From Pseudomonadales bacterium (GTDB lineage: Bacteria; Pseudomonadota; Gammaproteobacteria; Pseudomonadales; Azotimanducaceae), in contig JANQPF010000030.1 in assembly GCA_028285415.1 (NCBI GenBank), positions 1-64,000 of the forward strand: 64,000 nucleotides of DNA, read 5' to 3'. The notes below the pieces were generated by a model. It saw only the letters and a list, made by a program, of their open reading frames with translations, made no database searches and was not told the origin of the DNA. This document shows, in pieces, positions 34,734 through 43,157 of this stretch (position 1 is its first letter; every line of letters begins with the position of its first letter). The position numbers and the translations under genes were made by a program.

Positions 34734-35978
34734 ATGAGGTTTCCAGCACCGAATAGGCGGAAATTACCTATGAGGCAGGGGCGCGCGTTTCTGAGCGCCG
34801 TCATCTGCTCATTGGCCGCCCTCGTGAGCATGCCTGTAATGGCAGACTCCACCGACCAGGCCAAACGCCTTCATGACCGCATTGCCGGGGTACCACCGGA
34901 TGCAACAACGCTTGGTGACATGCGCGACGCCATCGATGCAGGTGACGCCGTTGGTGCCGCACTGATGGCTACCCTGGCCCCGGAGTTCTATAGCGTCACG
35001 CTGAAGAATTTTGCAGCGCCCTGGACCAACCGCGACCAGAGCGTTTTCGTACCGCTGGATGACTACACGGCAACCGTCATTGGCATCGTCAGGGATGACG
35101 TCGATTTCCGCCAGGTCCTGTACGGCGACATCCTTTATGTCGGCTCCGGCAGCGGCGTCCCCGCGTACTCGAACACGTCAAACGCTCACTATGAAGCGCT
35201 GGAAGCGGCCGGCACGGACCTGCAGGCCAATCTGCAGGCAACCACACAGTCGGCGGTCACCGGCCTGCCCACGGAGGCGACTGCGGGTGTCATGACGACA
35301 CGCTCCGCCGCGCAGGCGTTCTTCATTGCCGGCACCAACCGCGCCATGTTCCGCTTCACGATGCTGAATCATCTCTGTCTCGACATGGAACAGGTCCATG
35401 ACGTGACACGCGTACCCGACCGCATTCGCCAGGACGTCTCTCGCAGCCCCGGCGGCGATTCCCGCGTATTTCTGAACAACTGTATCGGCTGCCACAACGG
35501 CATGGATCCGTTGGCACAGGCGTATGCTTACTACGACTTCGAATACGACGTGGTCAACGATCCGGAAGCGCAGAACGGCCAGATCAACTACAACGGCGTC
35601 GGCGCAACCGATCCCGACACTGGCACGCGCGTTGAGGCAAAGTACTTCAACAACAACTTGAACTTCGAACACGGCTTCGCCACTCCAGACGACAGCTGGG
35701 ACAACTACTGGCGCAACGGCCCCAACAAGCTCCTCGGTTGGGACGACTCTCTGCCGGGCAGCGGCAGCGGCGCCAAGTCGATGGGTCAGGAGTTGGCTCA
35801 CTCAGACGCGTTTGCCCAGTGTCAGGTCAAGAAGGTGTTCGAAAACGTCTGTCTGCGCCCCCCTCAGGACGCCGCGGATCAGACCGAAATCGGCATCCTC
35901 ACCGCTTCATTTCAGTCAAACGGCCATAATCTGCGGCAAATATTTGCCGAGACCGCCGTTTACTGCATGGGCAACTAG
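34734..35978 (+). CDS. Exported protein with one heme c motif, first gene of right arm
   Basis: 414 residues from ATG 34734, which has GAGGAG six bases upstream. A signal peptide (ending PVMA) is followed by a helix-rich domain and a single heme motif CIGCH in FLNNCIGCHNGMDPLAQAYA; MDPL may contribute a distal methionine ligand. Phrases such as FRFTMLNHLCLDMEQVHD and RQDVSRSPGGDSR suggest a conserved family that I cannot name. Probably periplasmic; 11 bases before the next gene, so co-transcribed with it. Confidence 0.75.
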   Translation: MRFPAPNRRKLPMRQGRAFLSAVICSLAALVSMPVMADSTDQAKRLHDRIAGVPPDATTLGDMRDAIDAGDAVGAALMATLAPEFYSVTLKNFAAPWTNRDQSVFVPLDDYTATVIGIVRDDVDFRQVLYGDILYVGSGSGVPAYSNTSNAHYEALEAAGTDLQANLQATTQSAVTGLPTEATAGVMTTRSAAQAFFIAGTNRAMFRFTMLNHLCLDMEQVHDVTRVPDRIRQDVSRSPGGDSRVFLNNCIGCHNGMDPLAQAYAYYDFEYDVVNDPEAQNGQINYNGVGATDPDTGTRVEAKYFNNNLNFEHGFATPDDSWDNYWRNGPNKLLGWDDSLPGSGSGAKSMGQELAHSDAFAQCQVKKVFENVCLRPPQDAADQTEIGILTASFQSNGHNLRQIFAETAVYCMGN

Positions 35979-35989
35979 GAGGTCAGGCG

Positions 35990-38443
35990 ATGAATTATCA
36001 AACGAAAAACTTATTCCGCACGGCCTTCCTGCTGAGCATCGGTTTCCTGGTGCAAGCCTGCGGCAGCGGCAGTGGCGCGTCCACTTCCGAGAATCCGCTG
36101 ACGGCCACCCCGGACGTCAGCAACTATTCAGGTCCGGCACCGTCCACTACCGACGTGCAATCGTTCAAGCTGTACGTATGGGACAACCTGGTCCCCAACA
36201 ACCGTTGCGGCACCTGCCACAACGACGACCAGTCGCCCCGCTTCGTACGTTCTGACGACATCAACCTGGCGTACGCAGAAGCCAACACCATCGTCGATCT
36301 GACGGACCCGGGCGCCTCGATCATGGTGACCAAGGTTCGTGGCGGCCACAACTGCTGGCTGTCCAGCGATGACGCCTGCGGCGACATCATCGAGTCCTAC
36401 ATCGAAAACTGGGCCGGCGACTCGCTCGGTGGCGGCGGCAAAGAGGTGGAACTCGAAGCACCGCCGATCCGCGATCCGGGAGCGTCAAAGAACTTCCCGT
36501 CTGACTCGGCGCTCTTTGCAGCCAACGTCTACCCGCTCTTGACGCAGTACTGCGCGAGCTGTCACAACGATGGCGCAGCCGTACCGCAGAGCCCATTCTT
36601 CGCCAGCGATGACGTGGACGCAGCCTACGCCGCTGCGCAGCCTCGCATCGATCTCGAAACGCCGGCTAACTCCCGTTTTGTAGTTCGTCTCGGCAGCGAG
36701 TTCCACAACTGTTGGGGTGACTGTCAGGCTAACGCGGCAACCATGGAAGCGGCCATTACCACGATGTCCGATGCGATCGTCCCGACGACTGTCGATCCGC
36801 AGCTGGTCACCTCCAAAGCGCTCTCTCTGACCGACGGCATCGTCTCCTCCGCTGGTGGACGCTACGAAGCCAACGTCATTGCGCTCTATGAGTTCAAGAC
36901 CGGCTCCGGCAACACGGTATTCGATACCTCAGGCATCGAGCCGTCCCTCAATATGACCCTTTCCGGTGAGTACAGCTGGGTTGGTGGCTGGGGTGTCCAG
37001 TTCACCGACGGTAAGGCGCAAGGTTCGACAACGGCAAGCGCAAAGCTGCGCGACCTGATCCTCGCGACCGGCGAATACTCCATCGAATTCTGGGCTGCTC
37101 CGGGTAACGTCACCCAGGACGGTCCCGCCCGGATTGTCACCTATTCCGGAGGCGCAACGTCGCGCAACTTCATGGTGGGTCAGACGCTGTACCAGTACGA
37201 CACGTTCCTGCGTTCTGATCAGACGGATCCGGCCGGTCAGCCGCAGCTTACGACCAACGCTGACGACGAGGATCTGCAGGCGACGCTGCAGCACGTTGTC
37301 GTCAACTACGACCCGGTCAACGGACGCCAGATTTTCGTCAACGGCACGTTCACCGACGACGTGGATCCGGTTCCGGGCGGTCTCCTGAACGACTGGGACG
37401 ACACGTTTGCGTTTGCGCTTGCCAGTGAAGTCGACAACGACAACCGCTGGGCGGGCACCATCCGGTTGCTTGCGGTGCACAACCGCGCGCTGACGCCGGA
37501 ACAGATCGTGCAGAACTTCGATGTGGGCGTCGGCGAGAAATACTTCCTGCTGTTCAACATCAGCGACCACATCAACGTGCCCGATGCCTACATCGTGTTC
37601 GAGGTCAGCCAGTACGACTCGTACGCCTACCTCTTCGACGAGCCGTTCTTCATCAGTCTCGACGATACGGCCACGCCGGGGAACATTCCGGTTGCGGGTA
37701 TGCGCATTGGTCTGAACGGTCGCGAAATCAGCGTCGGTCAGGCGTATGCCAACCTGGACGTTGCGCTGACTGATGCCGACTACGAAGCTGAAGGTCTGCA
37801 GTGGCTGTCAGAGCTCGGCACCATCGTACCGCTCGAGCTGGGCGTGACGACGGACGAGTTCTTCCTCACGTTCGAGCAGCTCGGCAACGCAACCAACGTT
37901 GTGGTCGAAGCAGATCCTGTCGCTCAGCCGCCGCCGGCACCGTTGCCGCGCGATCCGGAAGTGGGCATCCGCGACTTTGCCGAGGTGAATGCCACGATGT
38001 CGAAAATGACCGGCATTCCGGTTGCCAACAGCGAAGTTGATGCAACCTACGATCTCGTGCACCAGGCGCTGCCGGTTGGCACAGGCGTGAACGGCTTCAT
38101 CTCTTCGCAGCAGATGGGTGTCACTCAGCTTGCCATCAAGTACTGCTCTGTTCTGGTGGACGATACGTCTGCCCGTGCGAGCTACTTCCCTGGATTCCCG
38201 TTTGGCACCAGCCATACGACCGCGTTCAACGACCGCAGCCTCCTGCTCGATCCGCTGATCGACAACATGGTGGGCAACGGCATTGGCACGCAGCCTGTTC
38301 TGGCGGATCTGAGTGCCGAGGTGAACGCGCTGGTCGACAGCCTGGTCGCCTGCGGCGGCACCTGCGAGTCCGATCGTACCGAACGCATCGTCAAAGCTGC
38401 GTGCGCCTCCGTGTTAGGCAGCGCCGCTATGATGGTTCAATAA
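35990..38443 (+). CDS. Lipoprotein with two heme c motifs and a LamG domain
   Basis: 817 residues. The signal peptide ends VQACGSG, a lipobox cysteine. Two repeats each contain a heme motif, CGTCH (RCGTCHNDDQ) and CASCH (YCASCHNDGA), each followed by a similar stretch ending HNCW, so they look like a duplicated cytochrome domain. A concanavalin/LamG-like domain spans roughly residues 295-510 (IEFWAAPGNVTQDGP, WAGTIRLLAVHNRALTPEQI), which binds polysaccharide in other proteins. The C-terminal 300 residues are unassigned. A surface-exposed, carbohydrate- or mineral-contacting electron carrier is possible (inference). Confidence 0.72.
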   Translation: MNYQTKNLFRTAFLLSIGFLVQACGSGSGASTSENPLTATPDVSNYSGPAPSTTDVQSFKLYVWDNLVPNNRCGTCHNDDQSPRFVRSDDINLAYAEANTIVDLTDPGASIMVTKVRGGHNCWLSSDDACGDIIESYIENWAGDSLGGGGKEVELEAPPIRDPGASKNFPSDSALFAANVYPLLTQYCASCHNDGAAVPQSPFFASDDVDAAYAAAQPRIDLETPANSRFVVRLGSEFHNCWGDCQANAATMEAAITTMSDAIVPTTVDPQLVTSKALSLTDGIVSSAGGRYEANVIALYEFKTGSGNTVFDTSGIEPSLNMTLSGEYSWVGGWGVQFTDGKAQGSTTASAKLRDLILATGEYSIEFWAAPGNVTQDGPARIVTYSGGATSRNFMVGQTLYQYDTFLRSDQTDPAGQPQLTTNADDEDLQATLQHVVVNYDPVNGRQIFVNGTFTDDVDPVPGGLLNDWDDTFAFALASEVDNDNRWAGTIRLLAVHNRALTPEQIVQNFDVGVGEKYFLLFNISDHINVPDAYIVFEVSQYDSYAYLFDEPFFISLDDTATPGNIPVAGMRIGLNGREISVGQAYANLDVALTDADYEAEGLQWLSELGTIVPLELGVTTDEFFLTFEQLGNATNVVVEADPVAQPPPAPLPRDPEVGIRDFAEVNATMSKMTGIPVANSEVDATYDLVHQALPVGTGVNGFISSQQMGVTQLAIKYCSVLVDDTSARASYFPGFPFGTSHTTAFNDRSLLLDPLIDNMVGNGIGTQPVLADLSAEVNALVDSLVACGGTCESDRTERIVKAACASVLGSAAMMVQ

Positions 38444-38474
38444 GTGATGGTCCAATAGAGGTATAGAGGTAATC

Positions 38475-40094
38475 ATGCGTAAACGAAGACAACGTAAATA
38501 CGACGACCCGTTGTGCCATCCAGATCACCCGCGACCGCGCACACGGCGTGAGTTTCTGTCGCAGGGTTTCATCATGGGCAGCGGGCTTGCGCTCGGCAGC
38601 GCCGCTACGGTAACGCTGAGCAACAACGTCCATGCACAGCTGGCGCCCGATCTCCTGCCACTGGTTGCCGATTGCGGCATTGCCACGCAGGGTGCGGGTA
38701 AAATCCCATTCATCGCCTTCGACCTGGCAGGCGGCTCAAATCAGGCCGGTTCCAACGTGCTCGTTGGACGTCAGGGCGGCCAGCTCGACTTCCTGACGAC
38801 CGAGGGTTACGAACGTCAGGGCCTGCCCGGAGACATGATCCCCCCGATCGTGAACCCCGATACGCAGACCAACGACTTCATCGACACAACGCTCGGCATG
38901 GCGTTTCACTCCGACAGCGCGTTCCTGCGCGGCATGATGACGCGGATTTCGCCGGCCACCGCGGCCAACATCAACGGCGCGATAATTCCCGCGCGATCGG
39001 AGAACGACACCGGCAACAATCCGCACAATCCCATGTACGGCATTGCCAGCGCCGGTGCGGACGGTTCGCTCTTGACGCTGATCGGCTCCGAAAACTCCGA
39101 CTCGGGCGGCAACTCCATGGCTCCGGCAGCCATGATCGACCTGACTATCCGACCGACCAAGGTTGACCGTCCTTCGGACGTCACGGGTCTCGTGGACGTG
39201 GGTGACCTGACGGCTGTACTCAGCCAACAGGACGCGGTTGCCGTCATGGAGTCGATTTACCGTATCTCCGATCAAAAAATGCAGGCAATCTCCACGGGCG
39301 GTGACCAGACGATTCACCCGGAAGACGTGGTTAAGGATCTGGTGAAGTGCGGGTATCTCAAAAGTGCGGACCTTGCCGATCGTTTTGGTGATCCCACCAC
39401 GCTCGATCCGGCGGGCGATCCGGTCATTTCCGGGCCTACGGGCATCTTCACCGACGCAGAGTTCACCGCAGGCGGTCGTGACGGCGGCGAGTTCCGCAAA
39501 ACCGCTTCTGTCATGAAAATGGTCGTCAATGGTTTTGCCGGCGCTGGCACAATCGAGATGGGTGGCTACGACTACCACGGCGGTCGTCGTGCGGAGGGCG
39601 AAGTCAAAGACTTCCGCGCCGGCATCTGCATGGGTGCGTGCCTCGAGTACGCCGCTCGCATCGGCGTACCGCTCATGCTCTACGTCATGTCTGACGGCTC
39701 ACTGTCTTCCAACGGCGCAATCGACAACACCGTCGACGGCCGCGGCAAGGGCGAGTGGGTCAGCGACAACCAGCAGACTGCCGCGACGTTCTTCCTGGTG
39801 TACAACCCCAATGGGCGGCCACAGCTCATCGGCGGAACGCCGGAGGAACAGGCCACACACCAGCAGATTGGCTACATGCGTCCGGACGGTTCCGTAGAAA
39901 CGGCGGCAACCCCGGCGGCAAACAACGTGAACCTGCTGGCGCAGACGATCGTGCTGAACTACATGGCGCTGCATGGCGAAAACGGCAACTTCGGCACGGC
40001 CATGCCCGGCCACGGACTCGGCAATTCGGCGTTGCAGGACAGCCTCACCGCGTTCGAGCCCATCGTCAACGGCATCATCACCAACCCGGTATGA
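38475..40094 (+). CDS. Tat-exported protein, DUF1501-like (tentative)
   Basis: 539 residues with a twin-arginine signal: TRREFLSQGFIMGSG near residue 23, cleaved after HAQ. The mature part begins IPFIAFDLAGGSNQAGSN, resembling the DUF1501 opening, and has several His-containing segments (YDYHGGRRAEGEV, MPGHGLGN). DUF1501 proteins are often paired with cytochrome-like or DUF1800 proteins of unknown role. Export by Tat implies folding, perhaps with a cofactor, in the cytoplasm. It closes the right arm; a hairpin follows the stop. Confidence 0.65.
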   Translation: MRKRRQRKYDDPLCHPDHPRPRTRREFLSQGFIMGSGLALGSAATVTLSNNVHAQLAPDLLPLVADCGIATQGAGKIPFIAFDLAGGSNQAGSNVLVGRQGGQLDFLTTEGYERQGLPGDMIPPIVNPDTQTNDFIDTTLGMAFHSDSAFLRGMMTRISPATAANINGAIIPARSENDTGNNPHNPMYGIASAGADGSLLTLIGSENSDSGGNSMAPAAMIDLTIRPTKVDRPSDVTGLVDVGDLTAVLSQQDAVAVMESIYRISDQKMQAISTGGDQTIHPEDVVKDLVKCGYLKSADLADRFGDPTTLDPAGDPVISGPTGIFTDAEFTAGGRDGGEFRKTASVMKMVVNGFAGAGTIEMGGYDYHGGRRAEGEVKDFRAGICMGACLEYAARIGVPLMLYVMSDGSLSSNGAIDNTVDGRGKGEWVSDNQQTAATFFLVYNPNGRPQLIGGTPEEQATHQQIGYMRPDGSVETAATPAANNVNLLAQTIVLNYMALHGENGNFGTAMPGHGLGNSALQDSLTAFEPIVNGIITNPV

Positions 40095-40101
40095 GCAAGA
40101 G

Positions 40102-40130
40102 CGCGCTGTTACACTTCACGTAGCAGCGCG
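40102..40130 (+). terminator. Hairpin after the DUF1501-like gene
   Basis: CGCGCTGTTAC (40102-40112) and GTAGCAGCGCG (40120-40130) form an eleven-pair stem with one wobble and a seven-base loop. It starts seven bases after the stop codon. No T-run follows, so termination efficiency is uncertain. Confidence 0.5.
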
Positions 40131-40181
40131 ACTCCGCCTCCCGGCGGCGCCTGTACAAGGATTTGAGGCAAGGGAGCAAAG

Positions 40182-41546
40182 ATGGCGGTACTGGGCTGCC
40201 CACGGTGTGAGCAGACGCTGAACAAGCAGGCGGACGGCCGTTACGGTTGCGCTGCCTGCAATGTCCAATTTCCAATTCTCGAGCTGAGCGGCGCGCACGT
40301 GCCGTTTCTATGGCCGGAGCCGGGCGCCGCGCTGCGTGACTGGCGGAATCGATTCAACATGGCCCTGGCCGACGTCGAACAGCAGCGTACCCTGTGTACA
40401 ACCGAAGGCGCTACCGGCGCGCAGCTCGAGCGCCTGACACGGCTGACCGCGGCGCTCGAAGAGTATGAGAAGGAACTGAAGCGGCTTCTCGAACCGCTCA
40501 AACCTGGCGAGGCCATCGCCAAAGAAACCCATCTGGCCCTGCGCACGCGCCTGCCCACGCATCACGGCGTGCTGTCCTATGCGCAGAACATCCACCGCGA
40601 CTGGGCCTGGGGTGACGCGGAAAACGTCGCGGTAGCCGACCATCTCATGGACGTCCTGGCAGCCGCTGATCTGCCAACCGAGCCGCGCGTTCTGGTGCTC
40701 GGCTGCGGCGCGGGCCGTCTCGCATACGATCTTCATCAACGCCTGCGGGCTGGAGGGACCTGGGCGCTCGACAGCAATCCCCTGCTCTGCCTGATCGGAG
40801 CAGCAGTAAGCCGCGGCGCCAGCCTCGATCTGACCGAGTTTCCACTGGCGCCGGTAGACATCGAACACGTCGCCGTGGCCCGCACGCTGCGCGCGGCGCC
40901 TGTCGAAAATCTGCACTTTGTCTGCGGTGACGCCCTGCGCCTGCCCCTCGCTGCCGACAGCTTCGACCTCATCATCACGCCGTGGCTTGTCGATGTCATC
41001 GATGCGTCAGTCGCCGATCTGGTGGGCGCCTTTGCCCGGGTGCTGCGTCCCGGCGGTTTCTGGCTGAACCACGGCAGCCTCGCCTTCACCGGGGCTGACC
41101 CGGCCAATCGCATGCTGGCCACGGAGTTTGCAGAGGAGTCCGAGCGTCTCGGCATGGAGGTAGTGACGCGGCAGGACCAACGGCTGCCATACCTGCAATC
41201 ACCCGCGAGCCGTCAGCACCGCAGCGAGCTTACCTACACGCAGCTGGCACGAAACAAAAACACGGACGTACAGACAGGGCATCGTCACCAACACCTGCCC
41301 GACTGGCTGGTGGAAGGCAAAGCACCCATCCCATTGTCGGCAGAGTTTCAGACACAGATTCACACGACGCGAATTCACGCTTTCATCATGTCTCTGATCG
41401 ACGGCAACAGATCTCTGAACGACATGGCCCAGGTGCTCGAGGACCAGCGCCTCATGCCCAGGGCAGATGCGCAACAGGCGATCCGTCAGTTTTTACTGAC
41501 GATGTACGAAGAAGCTGAGACGCACCGCGGGAGGGCGCGAGGCTGA
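40182..41546 (+). CDS. SAM methyltransferase with N-terminal zinc ribbon and C-terminal winged-helix-like tail
   Basis: 454 residues. An N-terminal zinc ribbon has cysteines C6, C9, C23 and C26 (GCPRC and CAAC). A helical middle (FQ-rich, LPTHHGVLSYAQNIHRDWAW) precedes a class I methyltransferase with VLVLGCGAGRLAYDLH and GDALRLPLA; the combination with FWLNHGSL and LPYLQSPASRQHR resembles the N2227/carnosine N-methyltransferase group. The last 70 residues look like a PqqD-type winged helix (LIDGNRSLNDMAQVLE). A start GGGAG precedes ATG 40182. The substrate is unknown; the PqqD-like tail suggests a peptide or protein substrate (speculation). Confidence 0.7.
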   Translation: MAVLGCPRCEQTLNKQADGRYGCAACNVQFPILELSGAHVPFLWPEPGAALRDWRNRFNMALADVEQQRTLCTTEGATGAQLERLTRLTAALEEYEKELKRLLEPLKPGEAIAKETHLALRTRLPTHHGVLSYAQNIHRDWAWGDAENVAVADHLMDVLAAADLPTEPRVLVLGCGAGRLAYDLHQRLRAGGTWALDSNPLLCLIGAAVSRGASLDLTEFPLAPVDIEHVAVARTLRAAPVENLHFVCGDALRLPLAADSFDLIITPWLVDVIDASVADLVGAFARVLRPGGFWLNHGSLAFTGADPANRMLATEFAEESERLGMEVVTRQDQRLPYLQSPASRQHRSELTYTQLARNKNTDVQTGHRHQHLPDWLVEGKAPIPLSAEFQTQIHTTRIHAFIMSLIDGNRSLNDMAQVLEDQRLMPRADAQQAIRQFLLTMYEEAETHRGRARG

Positions 41547-41571
41547 ACCGGTCAGGAAGTCCGACTGCCGC

Positions 41572-42495
41572 TCAGGACACAGACATCGCAGCAGGCTGCA
41601 GAATCGGCTGACCACCTGAGGCCACGGCCGGCGCTTCGAACGTGCTGATTTCCCAGGCGTCTTCGCAGCGCAGAAGCGCGCGTGCAAGCTTGTTGTTGAG
41701 CGCGTGGCCCGACTTGAAGCCATAAAACTCACCCAGGATCGGCTTGCCGAGCAGGTAGAGATCGCCAATGACATCCAGCAGCTTGTGCTTGACGAACTCA
41801 TCGTCGTAGCGCAGACCGTCATCGTTGATGACCGCAAAGTCATCGATACCAACGGCGTTTTCAAGGCTGGAACCAAGACACTTGTTGATCGCCTGGGCTT
41901 GTTCGAGTTCTTTTGTGAGGCCAAATGAACGCGCCCGGCTGACTTCGTCGACGTACGAAATTGAAGAGAAGTCGAGCTCAGCGAACTTCGGGTGGCGGTT
42001 GTAAACCGGATGATCAGCGACGAACGTATAGCCCGCCTTGAAACCGGCATACGGCTTGAGCGTCGCAACCGCATCACCCTGGGTCACTTTGATCTCTCTC
42101 GTGATCCGGATGAATTGCTTGGCTGCCGCCTGCTCGACGATGCCAACAGAATTGATCAGGTAGATAAACGGCGCCGCGCTGCCATCCATGATCGGGACTT
42201 CTTCGCTGGAAAGCTCTACCACCAGGTTGTCGATACCCAGACCCCAGAGCGCGGACATCAGATGCTCGACCGTGGCGACCTGAACGTCACCCGTGGCGAG
42301 GCTCGTCGCAAGCGTCGTATCCGATACGTTTTCCGCGCAGGCCCGCACGAATCCTGCACCTTTGAGGTCGCTGCGGGTAAATACGATGCCTGTGTTTTCC
42401 TCGGCAGGGCGCAAGGTCATACGTACTTTGTCGCCGGAGTGCACGCCGATACCAATGGCATGGACGGGCTTTCTTATCGTTCTTTGTCTCAGCAT
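41572..42495 (-). CDS. lpxC: UDP-3-O-acyl-N-acetylglucosamine deacetylase
   Basis: 307 residues from ATG 42495. The zinc ligand H78 is in VEHLMSALWG, and the others are in KHKLLDVIGDLYLLG, the classical LpxC pattern. It performs the committed step of lipid A synthesis in the cytoplasm and its presence shows an LPS-containing outer membrane. In many gammaproteobacteria it closes the ftsZ cluster; here none of the division genes adjoins it. A candidate promoter, -10 TATAGT at 42572-42577 read leftward, lies upstream. Confidence 0.95.
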   Translation of the reverse strand: MLRQRTIRKPVHAIGIGVHSGDKVRMTLRPAEENTGIVFTRSDLKGAGFVRACAENVSDTTLATSLATGDVQVATVEHLMSALWGLGIDNLVVELSSEEVPIMDGSAAPFIYLINSVGIVEQAAAKQFIRITREIKVTQGDAVATLKPYAGFKAGYTFVADHPVYNRHPKFAELDFSSISYVDEVSRARSFGLTKELEQAQAINKCLGSSLENAVGIDDFAVINDDGLRYDDEFVKHKLLDVIGDLYLLGKPILGEFYGFKSGHALNNKLARALLRCEDAWEISTFEAPAVASGGQPILQPAAMSVS

Positions 42496-42794
42496 TAACT
42501 GGTTCTCTCTGGGTCGAGTGGTTTCGTCAATGGAGACACGAACCACTTAACTATCAACAACTTGGCGCGGAACTATACAAAGAATTGAGACAAAAATGAA
42601 GAAAAAGTGGAGGCAATAATGGAGAAAACTGAATCAAATCGTTTCAAATGTGTTACAGGTCATATTTTTCAGCATTTTCAACGGGTTACCGATCAATCTA
42701 TAGTTTATTCAGGGCTTTTTATGGCCACTTTTGGCGCAAAACAGCAACTTCTGCAACACTTTGCCGTCACGCTTCGCGTGACCCAATTCCCAGA
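42496..42794. other. AT-rich intergenic region between lpxC and the ABM-domain gene (299 bp)
   Basis: Unusually A/T-rich for the window and without a convincing gene; a 264-base open frame inside (42607-42870) overlaps the ABM gene and has no recognisable protein pattern. It should hold the lpxC promoter and leader. A hairpin GTCACGC-TTC-GCGTGAC is at 42766-42782, immediately beyond the ABM stop, and may be that gene's terminator. Confidence 0.5.
42766..42782 (-). terminator. Hairpin after the ABM-domain gene
   Basis: A seven-base-pair perfect stem with a three-base loop starts about 12 bases beyond the ABM stop in the leftward direction. No clear T-tract follows, so it is only a possible terminator. 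Confidence 0.35.
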
Positions 42795-43103
42795 TTATTC
42801 CTCGAGAACGGACTCAAAGAGCTCCAGATTCGGGTGGCCAAGATATGTCCCCTTCGGCGCGCTGGCCTGAGCATGCGCACGACGGAAGTGATCCGATTCC
42901 GTCCAGGCATCAAATGCCGCCCGGGATTGCCAGATCGAGTGCGAGGCATACAGGGTGTGGTCTTCGTGCTCAGCCCCTTTGAGGAGCGCAAACGACACGA
43001 ACCCCGGCACCTCTTTCAAGTAGCTGTCGCGCTGTCGCCAGACGTCCTCGAAACCGTCTTCGAATCCGCGGGCTATCTGGAACCGATTCATGGCAATGAA
43101 CAT
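42795..43103 (-). CDS. Antibiotic biosynthesis monooxygenase (ABM) domain protein
   Basis: 102 residues, a single ferredoxin-like ABM domain: MNRFQIARGFEDGFEDVW, then KEVPGFVSFALLKG, ASHSIWQSRAAFDAWTESDHFRRAH, which is the typical ABM/IsdG-like pattern. Members are small heme-degrading or quinone-forming monooxygenases or simply unknown. Heme-coordinating residues cannot be assigned with confidence. Divergent from dusA. Confidence 0.85.
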   Translation of the reverse strand: MFIAMNRFQIARGFEDGFEDVWRQRDSYLKEVPGFVSFALLKGAEHEDHTLYASHSIWQSRAAFDAWTESDHFRRAHAQASAPKGTYLGHPNLELFESVLEE

Positions 43104-43157
43104 GATGTATACCTCAACGACTGGTAGTGAATTGACCGCGCCGCTAAGGTATCAATC

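Noticed and set aside
42607-42870. 87-codon + strand frame upstream of lpxC
   Set aside because: It overlaps the convincing ABM-domain gene on the minus strand, lacks a domain, and the AT-rich part is better explained as promoter region.
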